Source: Spirosoma linguale DSM 74
GTDB lineage: Bacteria > Bacteroidota > Bacteroidia > Cytophagales > Spirosomataceae
Direction of reading: 5' to 3'
Length of the DNA: 64,000 nt
Assembly: GCA_000024525.1 (NCBI GenBank)
Contig: CP001769.1
Location: 4,311,001 to 4,375,000 of the forward strand
Shown here: positions 29,601 through 36,574 of the stretch, in pieces
How positions within the stretch are numbered: the first letter of the stretch is position 1
How the letters are laid out: every line of letters begins with the position of its first letter
The notes under the pieces: generated by a model
Told to the model about the DNA's origin: nothing
Seen by the model: the letters and a program-made list of their open reading frames with translations, nothing else
Databases searched by the model: none
Made by a program: the position numbers and the translations under genes

Positions 29601-30583
29601 ACCGAAAAGCAGACAGCATCGAAATCATCTTCCGTTAGACTTTGATTATTAGGAATCGAATTTGTGTCGGTCTGGCCTGCTCCGGCAACTTCAGCGGTGT
29701 TAAACCAAACACCCCGTTCATTGACTGTTGCTTTCAGGATCATCACCGCAGAATCGCCCGGCGCAATGGACGCGATGTTCCAAAGACCCGTAACGACCGT
29801 AGCTGACACAACTGAATTGAACGTAGCCGTGCCCCGAAGCGTGGTTGCAGAGTTGGGAACATACGTTACACCCCCAATCGGCAGTTCATCTTTGACCAGG
29901 ACATTAGTAGCTGTTGCCGAGCCGGGTGCGTTCGCTACTACCACTGTGTACGTAACGATATCGCCAATGGCCGGACTTTGGTTGCTGATCATCTTCTGCA
30001 ACCGTAGATTTATTTTTGTGGGAGTTTGTGCCTGTGCAGGCGCAATAGCCAGCCACAGAAACAACAGGGTTAACACAGAATAGGCAGACTTCAGAAAAGA
30101 CAGGCCGTGCGTATAGTTGACGAAAGGGGCCAGCAGCTCAGTAAAGGGGCCAGCTCCTGCCAACTTTGCCGGTGACGGCCCTCCACCCGAGTCGGATACC
30201 GCCTTCGGGAAATCTTCGCCAAACGACTTTAATAGTATAATTTGCTCATTCATTGGATGTTGTACAAAATAAGTAGGAGCTTTTTGTAACTGTTGGTTTA
30301 CGAAACCAGGGAGACTCAAACCACCTATATCAGGTGGTTCGCCAACAGACCCGGCAAAGCCCTCAACAAGCCGTCGGATTTCTGAAGAGTTAGCCGATTC
30401 GTACATCGACGATGAATGGCCCGTTAGCAAACGTGCGGCCTTTTTAACGGGCATGAGGAGCTCGTAGTAGAACTCCAGAAAGAAGCTTATGAACCGTCCG
30501 GTAAGACTATACGCCTTATCCTGGTTGCCAGCCGTGGGTTTTGAAAGGTTGGTATGTTGTGTGGATATTTCCTCCATCTGCAA
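20603..30583 (-). CDS. Giant T9SS type B surface protein (adhesin), 3326 residues
   Basis: Domains in order: an unusual 165-residue N-terminal extension; a signal-peptide-like segment cleaved near AQAQ (residue 186); a DUF11 domain (190-310); two SdrD/Cna B-like domains (408-648) with DANKNG and DTNKDG Ca-binding-like loops; Ig-like and further DUF11 modules (650-1115); eleven tandem Cys-paired Ig-like repeats (1120-2100); more Ig-like modules; a DUF11 domain; four long DUF11-like repeats (2570-3220); and a C-terminal gliding-motility type sorting domain (FIPEGFSPNGDGINDLF, YNRWGHLVY) ending the protein. The sorting domain marks it as a T9SS type B substrate. It should be a long extracellular filament or adhesin, possibly for gliding or attachment. 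A PorP/SprF gene follows after 5 bp. Confidence 0.93.
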   Translation of the reverse strand: MQMEEISTQHTNLSKPTAGNQDKAYSLTGRFISFFLEFYYELLMPVKKAARLLTGHSSSMYESANSSEIRRLVEGFAGSVGEPPDIGGLSLPGFVNQQLQKAPTYFVQHPMNEQIILLKSFGEDFPKAVSDSGGGPSPAKLAGAGPFTELLAPFVNYTHGLSFLKSAYSVLTLLFLWLAIAPAQAQTPTKINLRLQKMISNQSPAIGDIVTYTVVVANAPGSATATNVLVKDELPIGGVTYVPNSATTLRGTATFNSVVSATVVTGLWNIASIAPGDSAVMILKATVNERGVWFNTAEVAGAGQTDTNSIPNNQSLTEDDFDAVCFSVPILWYAGDEYTVTIPSGYNEIVWYRNDTAIVPTAVSTLLAEVNSDKSLTIKSPGVYRFVTYRAGCPATNCCDIKVLQGPYGSLGDYVFADANKNGAQDTGETGINGVKVYLYDQLGTTKLDSTVTAGGGKYLFDSLTDGSYVVRFIAPTGYESTTANAVGVSDALDSDAGANGFTGVYTIDTSQPTSSTARNNPTVDAGYFMPTASLGDFVFEDTNKDGVQQPGEPGIPGVVVTLYVNGVSSLTTLTNSSGLYSFTGLTPGSSLSYSVGFTTPSGFTATLANQGSDSTKDSDINPVTGRTQSVTLAAGENNTTLDAGFFLTCPVNFSLVASNDVSICNGESTMLMASTSVPRAKLNWYLTPYGGTAFATVENGVGVSVNPTTTTVYYVEAVTADGCKSARRPVAVTVTTIPTPIYLGSIANTCPSKTADLTKIQLENYTSGLVYEYYTSLERSATTRVTNLTAVGAGKYYLYAKSGSCYSNPAVLTVQINNCECQSVAGVNVGPGVAICSGDVVPLKAILSGSATSVVWSTNGTGTFSNPTSLSTTYTPSAADIATGNVVLTATTNDPDGPGGICQTASSSLIAQINKRPDAPVNVAAEDALVCQGGSTKLVAFAPGSKINWYDQDGKLIGTTQSGEKLVVTPAKAGILVYAAEALSNAGCVSPRTSLTVTAGPCLADLAVVKEVVTPGTYSVGQKITYAITVTNNGPVTANSVKVTDMLPATLTFVSATPVGQYNAVTGIWTIGTMASKENRSLLVEATINATGSITNTAIVSSPDNDPKYTKNDTSSVTIPVVPCAIQPPTLACAITEICKGGTTTLTARGCEGGSVLWSTGKTGDVIFVAPSVTTTYTASCVAGACTSVASNAITVTVLEPKVPVITASADNVCPGTSVTLTASGCVGGTIVWSDKAQTGTSIVVTPYGKTTYTAQCVMGSCPGNPALKTINVTTDLPTPTIVCSTTVVCPGETVTLTVENCVGTPYWSNTTATTGSIIVTPTIGNNSYSVYCKTDGGCVSKPSAVYTINIVAPAVPTVTASTDTVCVKGAVTLTATNCNGTVKWNVANQTGPSIVVNPTANISYFAWCESRTCQSKPSNTVNITVITPTAPIISVSSTTICSGNKLTLTAKGCTGTVKWYGMDGVAKIGASIDIFPTATATYYATCQVGSTCESEASNKVRVTVSTSTVPAPVIAASSLSICSGGTVSLTATGCTGGTVKWSDGQTGAVAQVTVTPGNREFYALCVPTSTSACGSGKSNVITINVTPAPVPTITCSTDTICPGETVTLTVNNCLGTPRWSSTTATTGSIVVSPTVTTSYSVFCSNGICTSETSKQYTITVIPVAVPTVTASATTVAAGGTVTLTATGCNGDVLWSANDINGNNKGAVIVVRPEGTQTYFAQCKFHNCLSDPSVTIVINPVDCVVKAGTLAATNGTVCGGTSTTVTVSASPAGGLVQPAGYSVLYVLTKGAQKVIQQTSTTPQFSVSSDAAEYTIHTLVYNAKAGDKNYLDLSAVKTGITTAAEVLLLIGNKCAALDVAGAPVKVKVIEPPVLSTTASKTVCYGSMVTFTASGCEGGVVTWSDGSVGKTIQKTAYSTLWLMATCTIDGCTSKSSKDIDVEVATPAIPIIVSNVSAVCVSETVSLTATGCAGGTYIWSDNKTVGSTLTITPTTDVSYRVRCKVGDCLGDWSAYTTIKVGTPAAPTITVAGSTNNITACFGAPITLVAEGCGPNSYVIWSNNQVGQSITVLPASSVLFTAQCSNSNQCKSVPSNTIAVTVSPKVLQPVVVDKTNACPFKTVDLATAVTSKAATTGGMFEYYTNTSLSSDAKVANPAAVGTGTYYVVERTTSGCVSLPVAVHVQINICEEPKPCDAQNPATANAGIDASICASKTYQLSGVMGGAGKTAHWTTSGSGSFNNSYALNAIYTASAEDILSGKVTLTLTVSTDNANCPVATDNMLLTIDGIKSVPVITLAGAANLCYGDSVTLKAPAGAVGYKWSNNATTQTIVVKTSGSYNVQLFDAKGCSSVKSDNVVVKVAEPVMPPLVTDLRNTCPSKIVDLTKALSAPRSGNSYVYRICECVTSNIVVRPDSVCEGTYWIVEKGPTGCLSAPAKVVVKVFNCATDTLGTDVSIAKTASTAFVKNGAPVVYTLKVTNNGKYTAKNIQVRDVLPKGLELLPASASAYTVSNGVITKRIDSLKAGQSTDIVFSARITLKGKDVVNKAEITYLDNRDPNLANNSSSVTVKDTSSRRPSLVGLAKAVLGQPLAVGDSLIKVSYSFIVTNFGDDTLRNVVVNDDLASVFAPNQVTSAKVTLLNTGATLVANPAFTGQGSNKTMTAPTSYLLAGASQSFKLDLTVKRTKGDTTKIFRNVANVSAMNSVTAVSDVSTNGGDADPDNDGNPANNSVVSSFTLNAGQPKGASLGLALAVIKVQQRPDSSYNVTYKATLKNFGDVPLKGVVLTDSLIRAFSAPVSYSVVGTPVVGTGSTLVANANFNGNSQPTILTSASQLGVGVQDTVLITVNVRTKGNYGPFYSSATVVGHSPDSSQVVKDISNSGFNPAPAGSAATTVRFDLPKGLIGVAKSVGIPMLVSTGVYDIPYTITVSNLGSVPLKKVQVIDNLSQTFGHGALIVSNQVSVTSTGAGTVVVNPAYTGQGLVTRMLVDSASTLAVGARSHLSFTVRVDVRNADSLTFFNRADASALTPANEVVQDMSTAGTNDDPDNDLDPRNNSQPTPIALNGSSTTSYIGLAMAVRDTAQQTDGSVNVTYQIVVKNYGPDVLKNVSIMDTLANVFNAKTGATYKVVKPAFTTSTGSALKLNPNFNGGSDPVLVRGDSTSVLAVGKTDTLLLVVNVLSNGSTTTFLNTAYAMATAKTGTVSDVSTSGLNPDLNGNGNPTDSNEREATPLNLRPTFQSLFIPEGFSPNGDGINDLFVIRGVAGLTVSLEVYNRWGHLVYKNDDYRNDWDGKPNTGIALNSDANGVPDGTYYYVINTSDGRKFVRYMTINR
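20925..22875 (-). repeat. Four DUF11-like repeats in the giant adhesin
   Basis: Four consecutive units of about 160-170 residues each start with a version of LGLAKAV and contain a VTNFGDDTLRNV-like core. They end in a variant of VSDVSTNGxDPDNDxNPxNNS, which looks like a Ca-binding linker. Boundaries are approximate. Confidence 0.8.
24275..27223 (-). repeat. Eleven tandem Ig-like repeats with paired cysteines
   Basis: Units of about 75-80 residues share the pattern PTITCSxxxICPGxTVTLTxxxCxGTxxWS and a late Cys pair. Eight run in a row, then an unrelated module of about 130 residues, then three more. The third and seventh units are closest to each other. The eighth unit lacks the first Cys (TTVAAGGTVTLT). 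Boundaries are approximate. Confidence 0.8.
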
Positions 30584-31125
30584 CTCTGTTTGGGACGGTT
30601 TAGTAGTAGCGAATTGACGCAGAAGAGTATGCTAACTCAGACCAGTAGACCCATGATTAGTCACGGCTCACCTATTCCATTCATCAATGGCTCTTTTGCT
30701 TCCTTATAATTCAACTAAAACTATGCCAAACCACACCTGCTCCTCTTGGAGCCGCACACCAAACAAAGCCAACTAATTAATTATCAAATACTTATAGACA
30801 GAGCCTTTAACCGCCGTTACAGCTTAGCCTGGGTTCGTTCAGTGGGGGCCATTAGGAGATGAGTGATAAGTCTGGCGGTAGGGGGTTAGCGAAAACTATG
30901 CCAAGTGTAGATACAGTAAGTAAATTTGGTTTACTTATTTAGATACCCAGTTGAAGAAAGAAGGGATATCTTTTCGTAACGGGTTTTGTAACGCTTCTGA
31001 CAGGAGGTTTGATAGTGGCTCGCCAGAAGGAGACCCGACGTTGGGCCGACCGGGAGCCGACTTCCGCGTAATAAGGCTGTGAAAGACAGGTCGGACGGCT
31101 ATGGCTATACGAGCATATACTATAT
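30584..31125. other. Upstream region of the giant adhesin gene
   Basis: About 540 bp without a gene. It must contain the promoter of the adhesin operon and perhaps a long leader, but I find no clear TAnnTTTG element, operator or RNA structure. Confidence 0.5.
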
Positions 31126-31152
31126 AAAAAAAGCCGCTCTCTAAGGAGCGGC
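31126..31152 (-). terminator. Rho-independent terminator of the propeller/barrel gene
   Basis: On the minus strand a GCCGCTC/GAGCGGC stem with a 6-nt loop is followed by a run of seven T. It lies about 30 bp past the stop of the gene ending at 31181. Confidence 0.85.
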
Positions 31153-31180
31153 CATATTGAGACGTATAAATATAGTCTGC

Positions 31181-34100
31181 TTAAAAATCGTAACCGAGTG
31201 TCAGGTAAGGTATCGGCTTGCCCACCGTTTTATCTTCAAGACCCCAGGCGTAGTCAAACTTCACAAAGTAGCCGAAAATCATAGTCCGAACACCGGCTCC
31301 ATAGCCAATAAGAAACGGATTCTTAAAGTTTGTAACTGTCGCTCTGAATGGTATGTTCCCGCCACCAACGACCTCCGTATTAAGGCTATTCTGCTGGCTG
31401 AATGGACCACTTCCGGTCCAGGCCGTGCCAATATCCGTAAAGGCTACCAGTTGTAAATTCCGGAGGAAGTTAGACGTGATATTGCCTCTGTATAAATAGC
31501 GAACCAACGGCAAACGAAGTTCGGCGTTGAACAGCATATAACTGTTGCCCGTCAGTTTACCCTGATTAAACCCACGTAGAGGAGCCGCAAAATCCAGGAA
31601 GAAAACGTCCCGATAATCGTACGGAATTTCGTTTTGCGTAGCATTCGGAACCAGCAGCGGGTTTGACGCAATTAGCTCTTTCTGACCGCCAACCCAGTTC
31701 TCCATGCCGCCGAGTGTACTTTTCTTCGGGGCGGCCCCACCCGACTGACTAAAGGCAAAACGAGTAGCCAGGATTAAGTCGCGGTGCAGGCGCTGGTAGT
31801 GGCGTAAATCCAGCGAGAGCCGTCGGAACCCTTCTGATTTACCCCGCAGCCCGGCATATTCTTCATACCGAAGTTTAGCCTTTGTACCCACGATCATGTT
31901 CATCCCGTTTACGTTTGTATTGTCGAATACAAATTCACCCCGTAAGCCGGCATAATCGGATACGCGGTCTGGTTCGGCGAAGGAAGACAGGTCAATTAAC
32001 CGGGTAATGGCATAAAATGGTGATACAGTAAACCGGCTATTGACTGAGATAGGATAAGAAGCCGATAAGGCAACCCTATTGTATCGATATTTTTGAAGAA
32101 TTCCCGATCCATCTACAAATAGGGTCTGGCGGTCGACTCTGGCTCCGAAATCAATAAGATGGGTGAGGTTCGTGTACTCCGCAAACAAATCGCTATTCCG
32201 TAGGGTGTTGGTTAGACTGATAAATCCACCCGCACGCAGTACGTGGTTCTCCAGCAAGTCGGTCAGTGTTACTTCCTGTGCGTATCCGAACCCTTTTATA
32301 GGGTCTACGCGCCAGTTAGACGGTGCTTCGTTTACGCCGAATGTTGCTTTATAGTCGAACGGTCCACGGATCGTGATGTTCTCGCGACGTCGGTTCCGGG
32401 GGGGAGCCGTAGTTAAACCGGGCGATACCCCCGCAACTGAACGGCGCTGCCGAAACTCAGCGGCTTTAACTACTTCGGGATCAAACTGATAGTTGTCCGT
32501 GTCTACTTCGCCGGGTTCGAGCGCCAGTTTAGGCGTGTACGCCAGAGCACCCGGCGCTACGCGGCCCGCCGTACTTGAGTCGGGCGCAGTTCGTCTTGGT
32601 ACGGAGGCTGTATCGGTTTTAGCCTGAGCAGCTCTGGGTGTGCTTGAAGCAGCTAACCGATTGATGGCTACACTTCGCTGGGTAGGGGGCGCCTGTGCCG
32701 TTTGCGACAGATTGAACTGCGAACGGAATCCTATATACTCGTCACCGTTTTTAAGACTACTATAGACAAACCCGCCATTTCCCGGCTTAAGGTCATACAG
32801 CCGAATACTTTCTGGAAAAGCCGTTAACTGGCTGACATTTTTCGATTCGGTTTCGAGCCGGTATAAATTTCGAATACCGCTGACGTCGTTCAAAAAATAA
32901 ACGGTTGTTTCACCGGCAGGAATGGGCTGCGTGGCCTGACCCAGCGAATCCGTCAATCGCACAAGTGACAGATCACGGGCACTTCCCTCATGAGAGAACA
33001 GGCTCAACTGGTCGCGTATGGTTCGGTAAGACCCTTTGTCAACGCCCAGCGTATCCTGTCGGCGGTTTGAGCTGAAAACTACCTGTCGGGCAGTACGGCC
33101 TACAAAAGCTGGATACAGATCGTCGTACAGATCGTTGGTCAATTGCTGGTAGGAACCCCGGTTGATGCTGTACAGGAAGAGGTCGTTCTGCCCTTTTCGG
33201 TCGGCACTCATAATCAGGCTGCCGCCATCTTCGGAAGCATTCATCCAGACAACCTGCGACAATCCATTCACCTGCCGTTTAAATTGCCGTTTGGGCCGCT
33301 TTTCGAAATCGCTGTACTGATACAGATTTGTTTTTCCCAGTTCATCGGTCACGACAAGCAGATTGTTATCCCGCTGCCACGCCAGTAAGGGGGTGCTGGT
33401 TCGGTTAATTTGCCCATCCAACCGATAGCCGCCCGTCAGTACGGTATGCCGTTTCCGATTGGCCGTGTTAACGACCTCTACGCTAAACTTCCCGTCGCGC
33501 AGAAGCGAGTAAGCAATAAACTGTTTATCAGGACTAAGCTTCAGGCTGATCAACAACGACTTATCGTCTGCCGAACCTACTTTAATCTGAAAATCGTCTG
33601 TACTGGCTCGATACGACTGATTTACAGCATTGGCCATACCGGCATAATATTCACGCCATTCGCGCAGAAAGCGGTTATAGGGTACGCCGAGCGTACTCGA
33701 AATGCTATTCTGCTCATTGCGGATAATCCGGGTGAGGTTCAGAATATTGGAGACATTATCGCGCCCGTACCGCTGAACGATGTAATTCCAGATGGAATGC
33801 CCAACCCGTTCGGCATCCGCTCCAGACAGCAGCGACGGTTTTTTAACCGGCCGGTTCAGGGATACATCCCGCATGTAATCGTCCAGTTCGAGACTATTTC
33901 CCTGAGCGATGTACGACGCGATGCCGGGCATGAACCAGTCGGGAAGGGTCAGCAGGAGTGAACTTTGCAAAGCGTCTTTCAGACTGCCGCCATACAACAT
34001 GTCGTACACGAAAAGCATGGAGATGTCGCGGATAATCTGCTGCCGAAAACTGATCTGATCGCCGGTAAAGGCCAGTTCAACGCGGGATTTGGACAGGTTT

Positions 34101-34444
34101 TGTTCGCGGCTGCTCAGCCCTCCCTGAAGGCCGATATTACTCTGCGCCATCTCCTCTGGCGAGTTGAAGAGGAATATTTTGACCCGATTGTAAGGGGTAT
34201 AGCCAAGCAACTCCGTTATGCGGTCAAACTCCGACTCGGCATACTGCGCCGTCAGGTTAGCAATCTGGTTGCCATCCTGATAATAATAGATTTCAAAGTT
34301 GGCAGTTCGGATAATTTTCCATTCGAAGCTCCGGTACTGCACACGATTTTTCCCAAATCGCTCCAGCGACGGATAGTTTTGTGCCGTAGCCATGCTCAAT
34401 CCAGCCAGCCACAAGCCTAACATCAGTATGTATTGATTTCGCAT
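31181..34444 (-). CDS. Outer-membrane barrel protein with beta-propeller and degenerate peptidase-like N-domain
   Basis: A 1087-residue exported protein with a signal peptide ending SMATAQ (residue 22). Residues about 30-275 look like the peptidase-MA/gluzincin fold, but where HExxH is expected (about residue 137) it reads RDISML, and DWFMPGIASY at about 169 replaces the usual WFxEGxAEY, so it should be inactive. Residues about 290-580 form TolB-like propeller repeats (SPDKQFIAYS, MSADRKGQNDLFLYS). A Pro/Ala-rich linker follows, then a BamA/Omp85-like barrel in the last 370 residues ending LTLGYDF. The role is unknown; it could handle proteins or peptidoglycan at the outer membrane. Confidence 0.75.
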   Translation of the reverse strand: MRNQYILMLGLWLAGLSMATAQNYPSLERFGKNRVQYRSFEWKIIRTANFEIYYYQDGNQIANLTAQYAESEFDRITELLGYTPYNRVKIFLFNSPEEMAQSNIGLQGGLSSREQNLSKSRVELAFTGDQISFRQQIIRDISMLFVYDMLYGGSLKDALQSSLLLTLPDWFMPGIASYIAQGNSLELDDYMRDVSLNRPVKKPSLLSGADAERVGHSIWNYIVQRYGRDNVSNILNLTRIIRNEQNSISSTLGVPYNRFLREWREYYAGMANAVNQSYRASTDDFQIKVGSADDKSLLISLKLSPDKQFIAYSLLRDGKFSVEVVNTANRKRHTVLTGGYRLDGQINRTSTPLLAWQRDNNLLVVTDELGKTNLYQYSDFEKRPKRQFKRQVNGLSQVVWMNASEDGGSLIMSADRKGQNDLFLYSINRGSYQQLTNDLYDDLYPAFVGRTARQVVFSSNRRQDTLGVDKGSYRTIRDQLSLFSHEGSARDLSLVRLTDSLGQATQPIPAGETTVYFLNDVSGIRNLYRLETESKNVSQLTAFPESIRLYDLKPGNGGFVYSSLKNGDEYIGFRSQFNLSQTAQAPPTQRSVAINRLAASSTPRAAQAKTDTASVPRRTAPDSSTAGRVAPGALAYTPKLALEPGEVDTDNYQFDPEVVKAAEFRQRRSVAGVSPGLTTAPPRNRRRENITIRGPFDYKATFGVNEAPSNWRVDPIKGFGYAQEVTLTDLLENHVLRAGGFISLTNTLRNSDLFAEYTNLTHLIDFGARVDRQTLFVDGSGILQKYRYNRVALSASYPISVNSRFTVSPFYAITRLIDLSSFAEPDRVSDYAGLRGEFVFDNTNVNGMNMIVGTKAKLRYEEYAGLRGKSEGFRRLSLDLRHYQRLHRDLILATRFAFSQSGGAAPKKSTLGGMENWVGGQKELIASNPLLVPNATQNEIPYDYRDVFFLDFAAPLRGFNQGKLTGNSYMLFNAELRLPLVRYLYRGNITSNFLRNLQLVAFTDIGTAWTGSGPFSQQNSLNTEVVGGGNIPFRATVTNFKNPFLIGYGAGVRTMIFGYFVKFDYAWGLEDKTVGKPIPYLTLGYDF

Positions 34445-34556
34445 AACGGGTATTAAAGACGCTGACTACCGGTTTCTTATTCAACGTTTACGACAAAACC
34501 ACTACTATGGTTTCTGCCCTATTGTTTCAAGTTAAAAACCTTATTCGGAAAACTAA

Positions 34557-35621
34557 TTAACTGCCATGATATAACGAAATGCACCGGCTAATATTCGCTT
34601 CCGAGGCCAAATCTTCACCATCTAATAAGTAGCGGGCAAATTCTTCGGCCAAATAAGGGGCCAGTGACACGCCTTTCGTGCCCATTCCTCCAAATATACC
34701 CACCGCTGGCCTGTCCGGATGCAACCCGATAAACGGTCGCCGATCTTTGGTTGATGGCCGAATGCCCGCATGTTGAGCCACAACCTGATAAGGCACTTTC
34801 AACACCGCAGCTACCTTCGACTCTAAAAACGCACGACCATCTTCGGTTATTTCCCAATCCAGATCGTGCCAGCTGTAGGTTGCTCCAATTCGAATCAGGC
34901 CGCTTCGAACTGGCAGAATAAATACGCCTTGATTAACTATATTCTTAATAGGATAATTATCGACCAAGGCCGTCAGAATCTGTCCTTTCACAGGATTGTA
35001 AGGAAGCCAGTCAAATAAAGGATTCTCGCGCGCCTGAACGCCATCGCAGAATATCACTTTCTTAATCTTAACGCCCTGCCACTCCACATGTTCATCACTG
35101 ATAGTCAAATCGTTGGCATGAACAGACAATTCAAAGTATTGATTTTTACTAATAAAATACCCTTTAATAATCCGAACAAACTCAGTTAAATCCAGCCACC
35201 CGGCCTGCGTTACCTCCAAACCACCAAACGGGTTCTCGACAAATGAACTATATATTTGATTATCAGTCGATTTAGAAACATATTGACTGACCTCCGGGGC
35301 ATCTGTTAGCGCCAGGTAATCGGTTTGTTCGGCCAGAGAGCGGAATGGTCGGTAGATATTTTTGGGGTGAAAGAACCGGACACCGAGTTTCTGCTCAATA
35401 GTGGTGTAGAACTCGTGCAGAAAGGGGAATAACTCATCGGCTTTCCAGGTACGAACCAGTTTGCGACCTGTTAATGGGTTAACCAGCCCGGCCGCTACTG
35501 CCGATGCCGATGGGAGTGCAGGATCGTTAGCCAACAGCACGGAGCAACCGCGCTGGTCCAGTGTCCAGGCTAGTACAGACCCGGCTACCCCCTGCCCTAC
35601 AATCAAGTAGTCTATAGTCAT
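34557..35621 (-). CDS. FAD-dependent oxidoreductase (DAO family)
   Basis: A 354-residue flavoprotein. The ADP-binding motif VGQGVAGSVLAWTLDQRG lies at the N-terminus when the ATG at 35621 is used; the longer frame to 35699 crosses an inverted repeat and adds no domain. The segment SASAVAAGLVNPLTGRKL is typical of the DAO/glycine-oxidase fold, and the C-terminus has GIFGGMGTKGVSLAPYLAE, which packs on the flavin. It probably oxidises an amino acid or amine; it resembles the oxidoreductase half of MnmC and ThiO without being clearly either. It lies downstream of cmk, separated by an imperfect palindrome. Confidence 0.85.
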   Translation of the reverse strand: MTIDYLIVGQGVAGSVLAWTLDQRGCSVLLANDPALPSASAVAAGLVNPLTGRKLVRTWKADELFPFLHEFYTTIEQKLGVRFFHPKNIYRPFRSLAEQTDYLALTDAPEVSQYVSKSTDNQIYSSFVENPFGGLEVTQAGWLDLTEFVRIIKGYFISKNQYFELSVHANDLTISDEHVEWQGVKIKKVIFCDGVQARENPLFDWLPYNPVKGQILTALVDNYPIKNIVNQGVFILPVRSGLIRIGATYSWHDLDWEITEDGRAFLESKVAAVLKVPYQVVAQHAGIRPSTKDRRPFIGLHPDRPAVGIFGGMGTKGVSLAPYLAEEFARYLLDGEDLASEANISRCISLYHGS

Positions 35622-35639
35622 TCTACTAGTAGTGAGTAA

Positions 35640-35742
35640 GTGAAGTGGTGGAGTAATGAAGTGAGTGGAGTGGCTGACGCGAGAAAGTACATGAGCCAAC
35701 TACTTACTCCACTCACTTCACCCACACCACCACTCCACTACT
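35640..35742. repeat. Imperfect palindrome overlapping the 3' end of cmk
   Basis: The core arms AAGTGAGTGGAGT (35659-35671) and its exact complement (35706-35718) are flanked outward by imperfectly matched GTGG-rich and CCAC-rich segments. The outer right arm overlaps the TAG stop of cmk (35738-35740). Ends are approximate. Confidence 0.7.
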
Positions 35743-36439
35743 TTACTTTTTTACGATGAAGTTCGGCCAGCCGCCGGTCGGCCCGTTCGATTACCCAATC
35801 GACCTGTTCTTCGATGGTCATGTGCGACGTATCGAGTAGCTCGGCATCCGGTGCCTGTACCAGCGGGCTTTCGGAACGAGTAGTGTCGATAAGGTCGCGT
35901 TTTTCGAGGTTTTTAATAATATCTTCCAGATTCACCAGTTCACCCTTCGCCAGCAGTTCCTGCTGTCGGCGCTTGGCCCGGGTGTGGGTATCGGCGGTCA
36001 TGAACACTTTCACTTCGGCATCTGGAAATACCTTCGTGCCAATATCGCGGCCATCCATTACGACCCCGCGCCGACGGCCCATTTTCTGTTGTTGAGCCAC
36101 CATCGCCCAACGCACTTCGGGAATGGCGCTTACTTCACTAACGATGTTGGAAATGTACATTTTACGGATCTCCTCCTCTACATTCAATCCGTTGAGGCAG
36201 GTTTCGTTCTTACCCGTGCGGTTGTTATGATTGAATGTAATATGGATCTTGTCGAGCGCAGCCATAACTTCTCTTGTATTGGAAAGAGAAACATGCTCCC
36301 GAATAAAAAAAAGACTGACGGCCCGGTACATAGCCCCCGTATCAATATACCCATACCCCATTCGGGCAGCTACTTCCTTTGCGGTTGTACTCTTCCCGCA
36401 GCTGGAATAACCGTCAATTGCGATGACTATCTTCGGCAT
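35738..36439 (-). CDS. cmk: Cytidylate kinase
   Basis: A 233-residue kinase that phosphorylates CMP and dCMP with ATP, for nucleotide salvage and DNA precursors. The N-terminus MPKIVIAIDGYSSCGKST holds the P-loop; the Bacteroidota version has GYSSCGKST instead of GPAGSGKST. Further family motifs are GYIDTGAMYRAVS, the CMP-binding insert, and VVMDGRDIGTKVFPDA. I start at the ATG at 36439, directly before the core; the 40-residue upstream extension has no counterpart in the family. The next gene downstream is the FAD oxidoreductase. Confidence 0.95.
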   Translation of the reverse strand: MPKIVIAIDGYSSCGKSTTAKEVAARMGYGYIDTGAMYRAVSLFFIREHVSLSNTREVMAALDKIHITFNHNNRTGKNETCLNGLNVEEEIRKMYISNIVSEVSAIPEVRWAMVAQQQKMGRRRGVVMDGRDIGTKVFPDAEVKVFMTADTHTRAKRRQQELLAKGELVNLEDIIKNLEKRDLIDTTRSESPLVQAPDAELLDTSHMTIEEQVDWVIERADRRLAELHRKKVK

Positions 36440-36574
36440 GAAAATGTGTCCCGCCGAAGCGGCACTTGTTTTGACAAAATAATCACAAAGATGACCTATA
36501 GTCTTGTAAGTTTCTACCGGATCGGTGTTGGTCATTTTGTTTTTCGCTAAACCAGCCACCTAACAGCCAGTCAA

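Noticed and set aside
20603..30583. Long plus-strand frames inside the giant adhesin gene as separate genes
   Set aside because: They are shadows of a highly repetitive, codon-biased gene; none has a domain or a promoter, and the minus-strand frame is fully open for 3326 codons.
30584..31125. Riboswitch or RNA leader before the giant adhesin
   Set aside because: No conserved RNA motif or strong stem was found in the region; length alone is not evidence.
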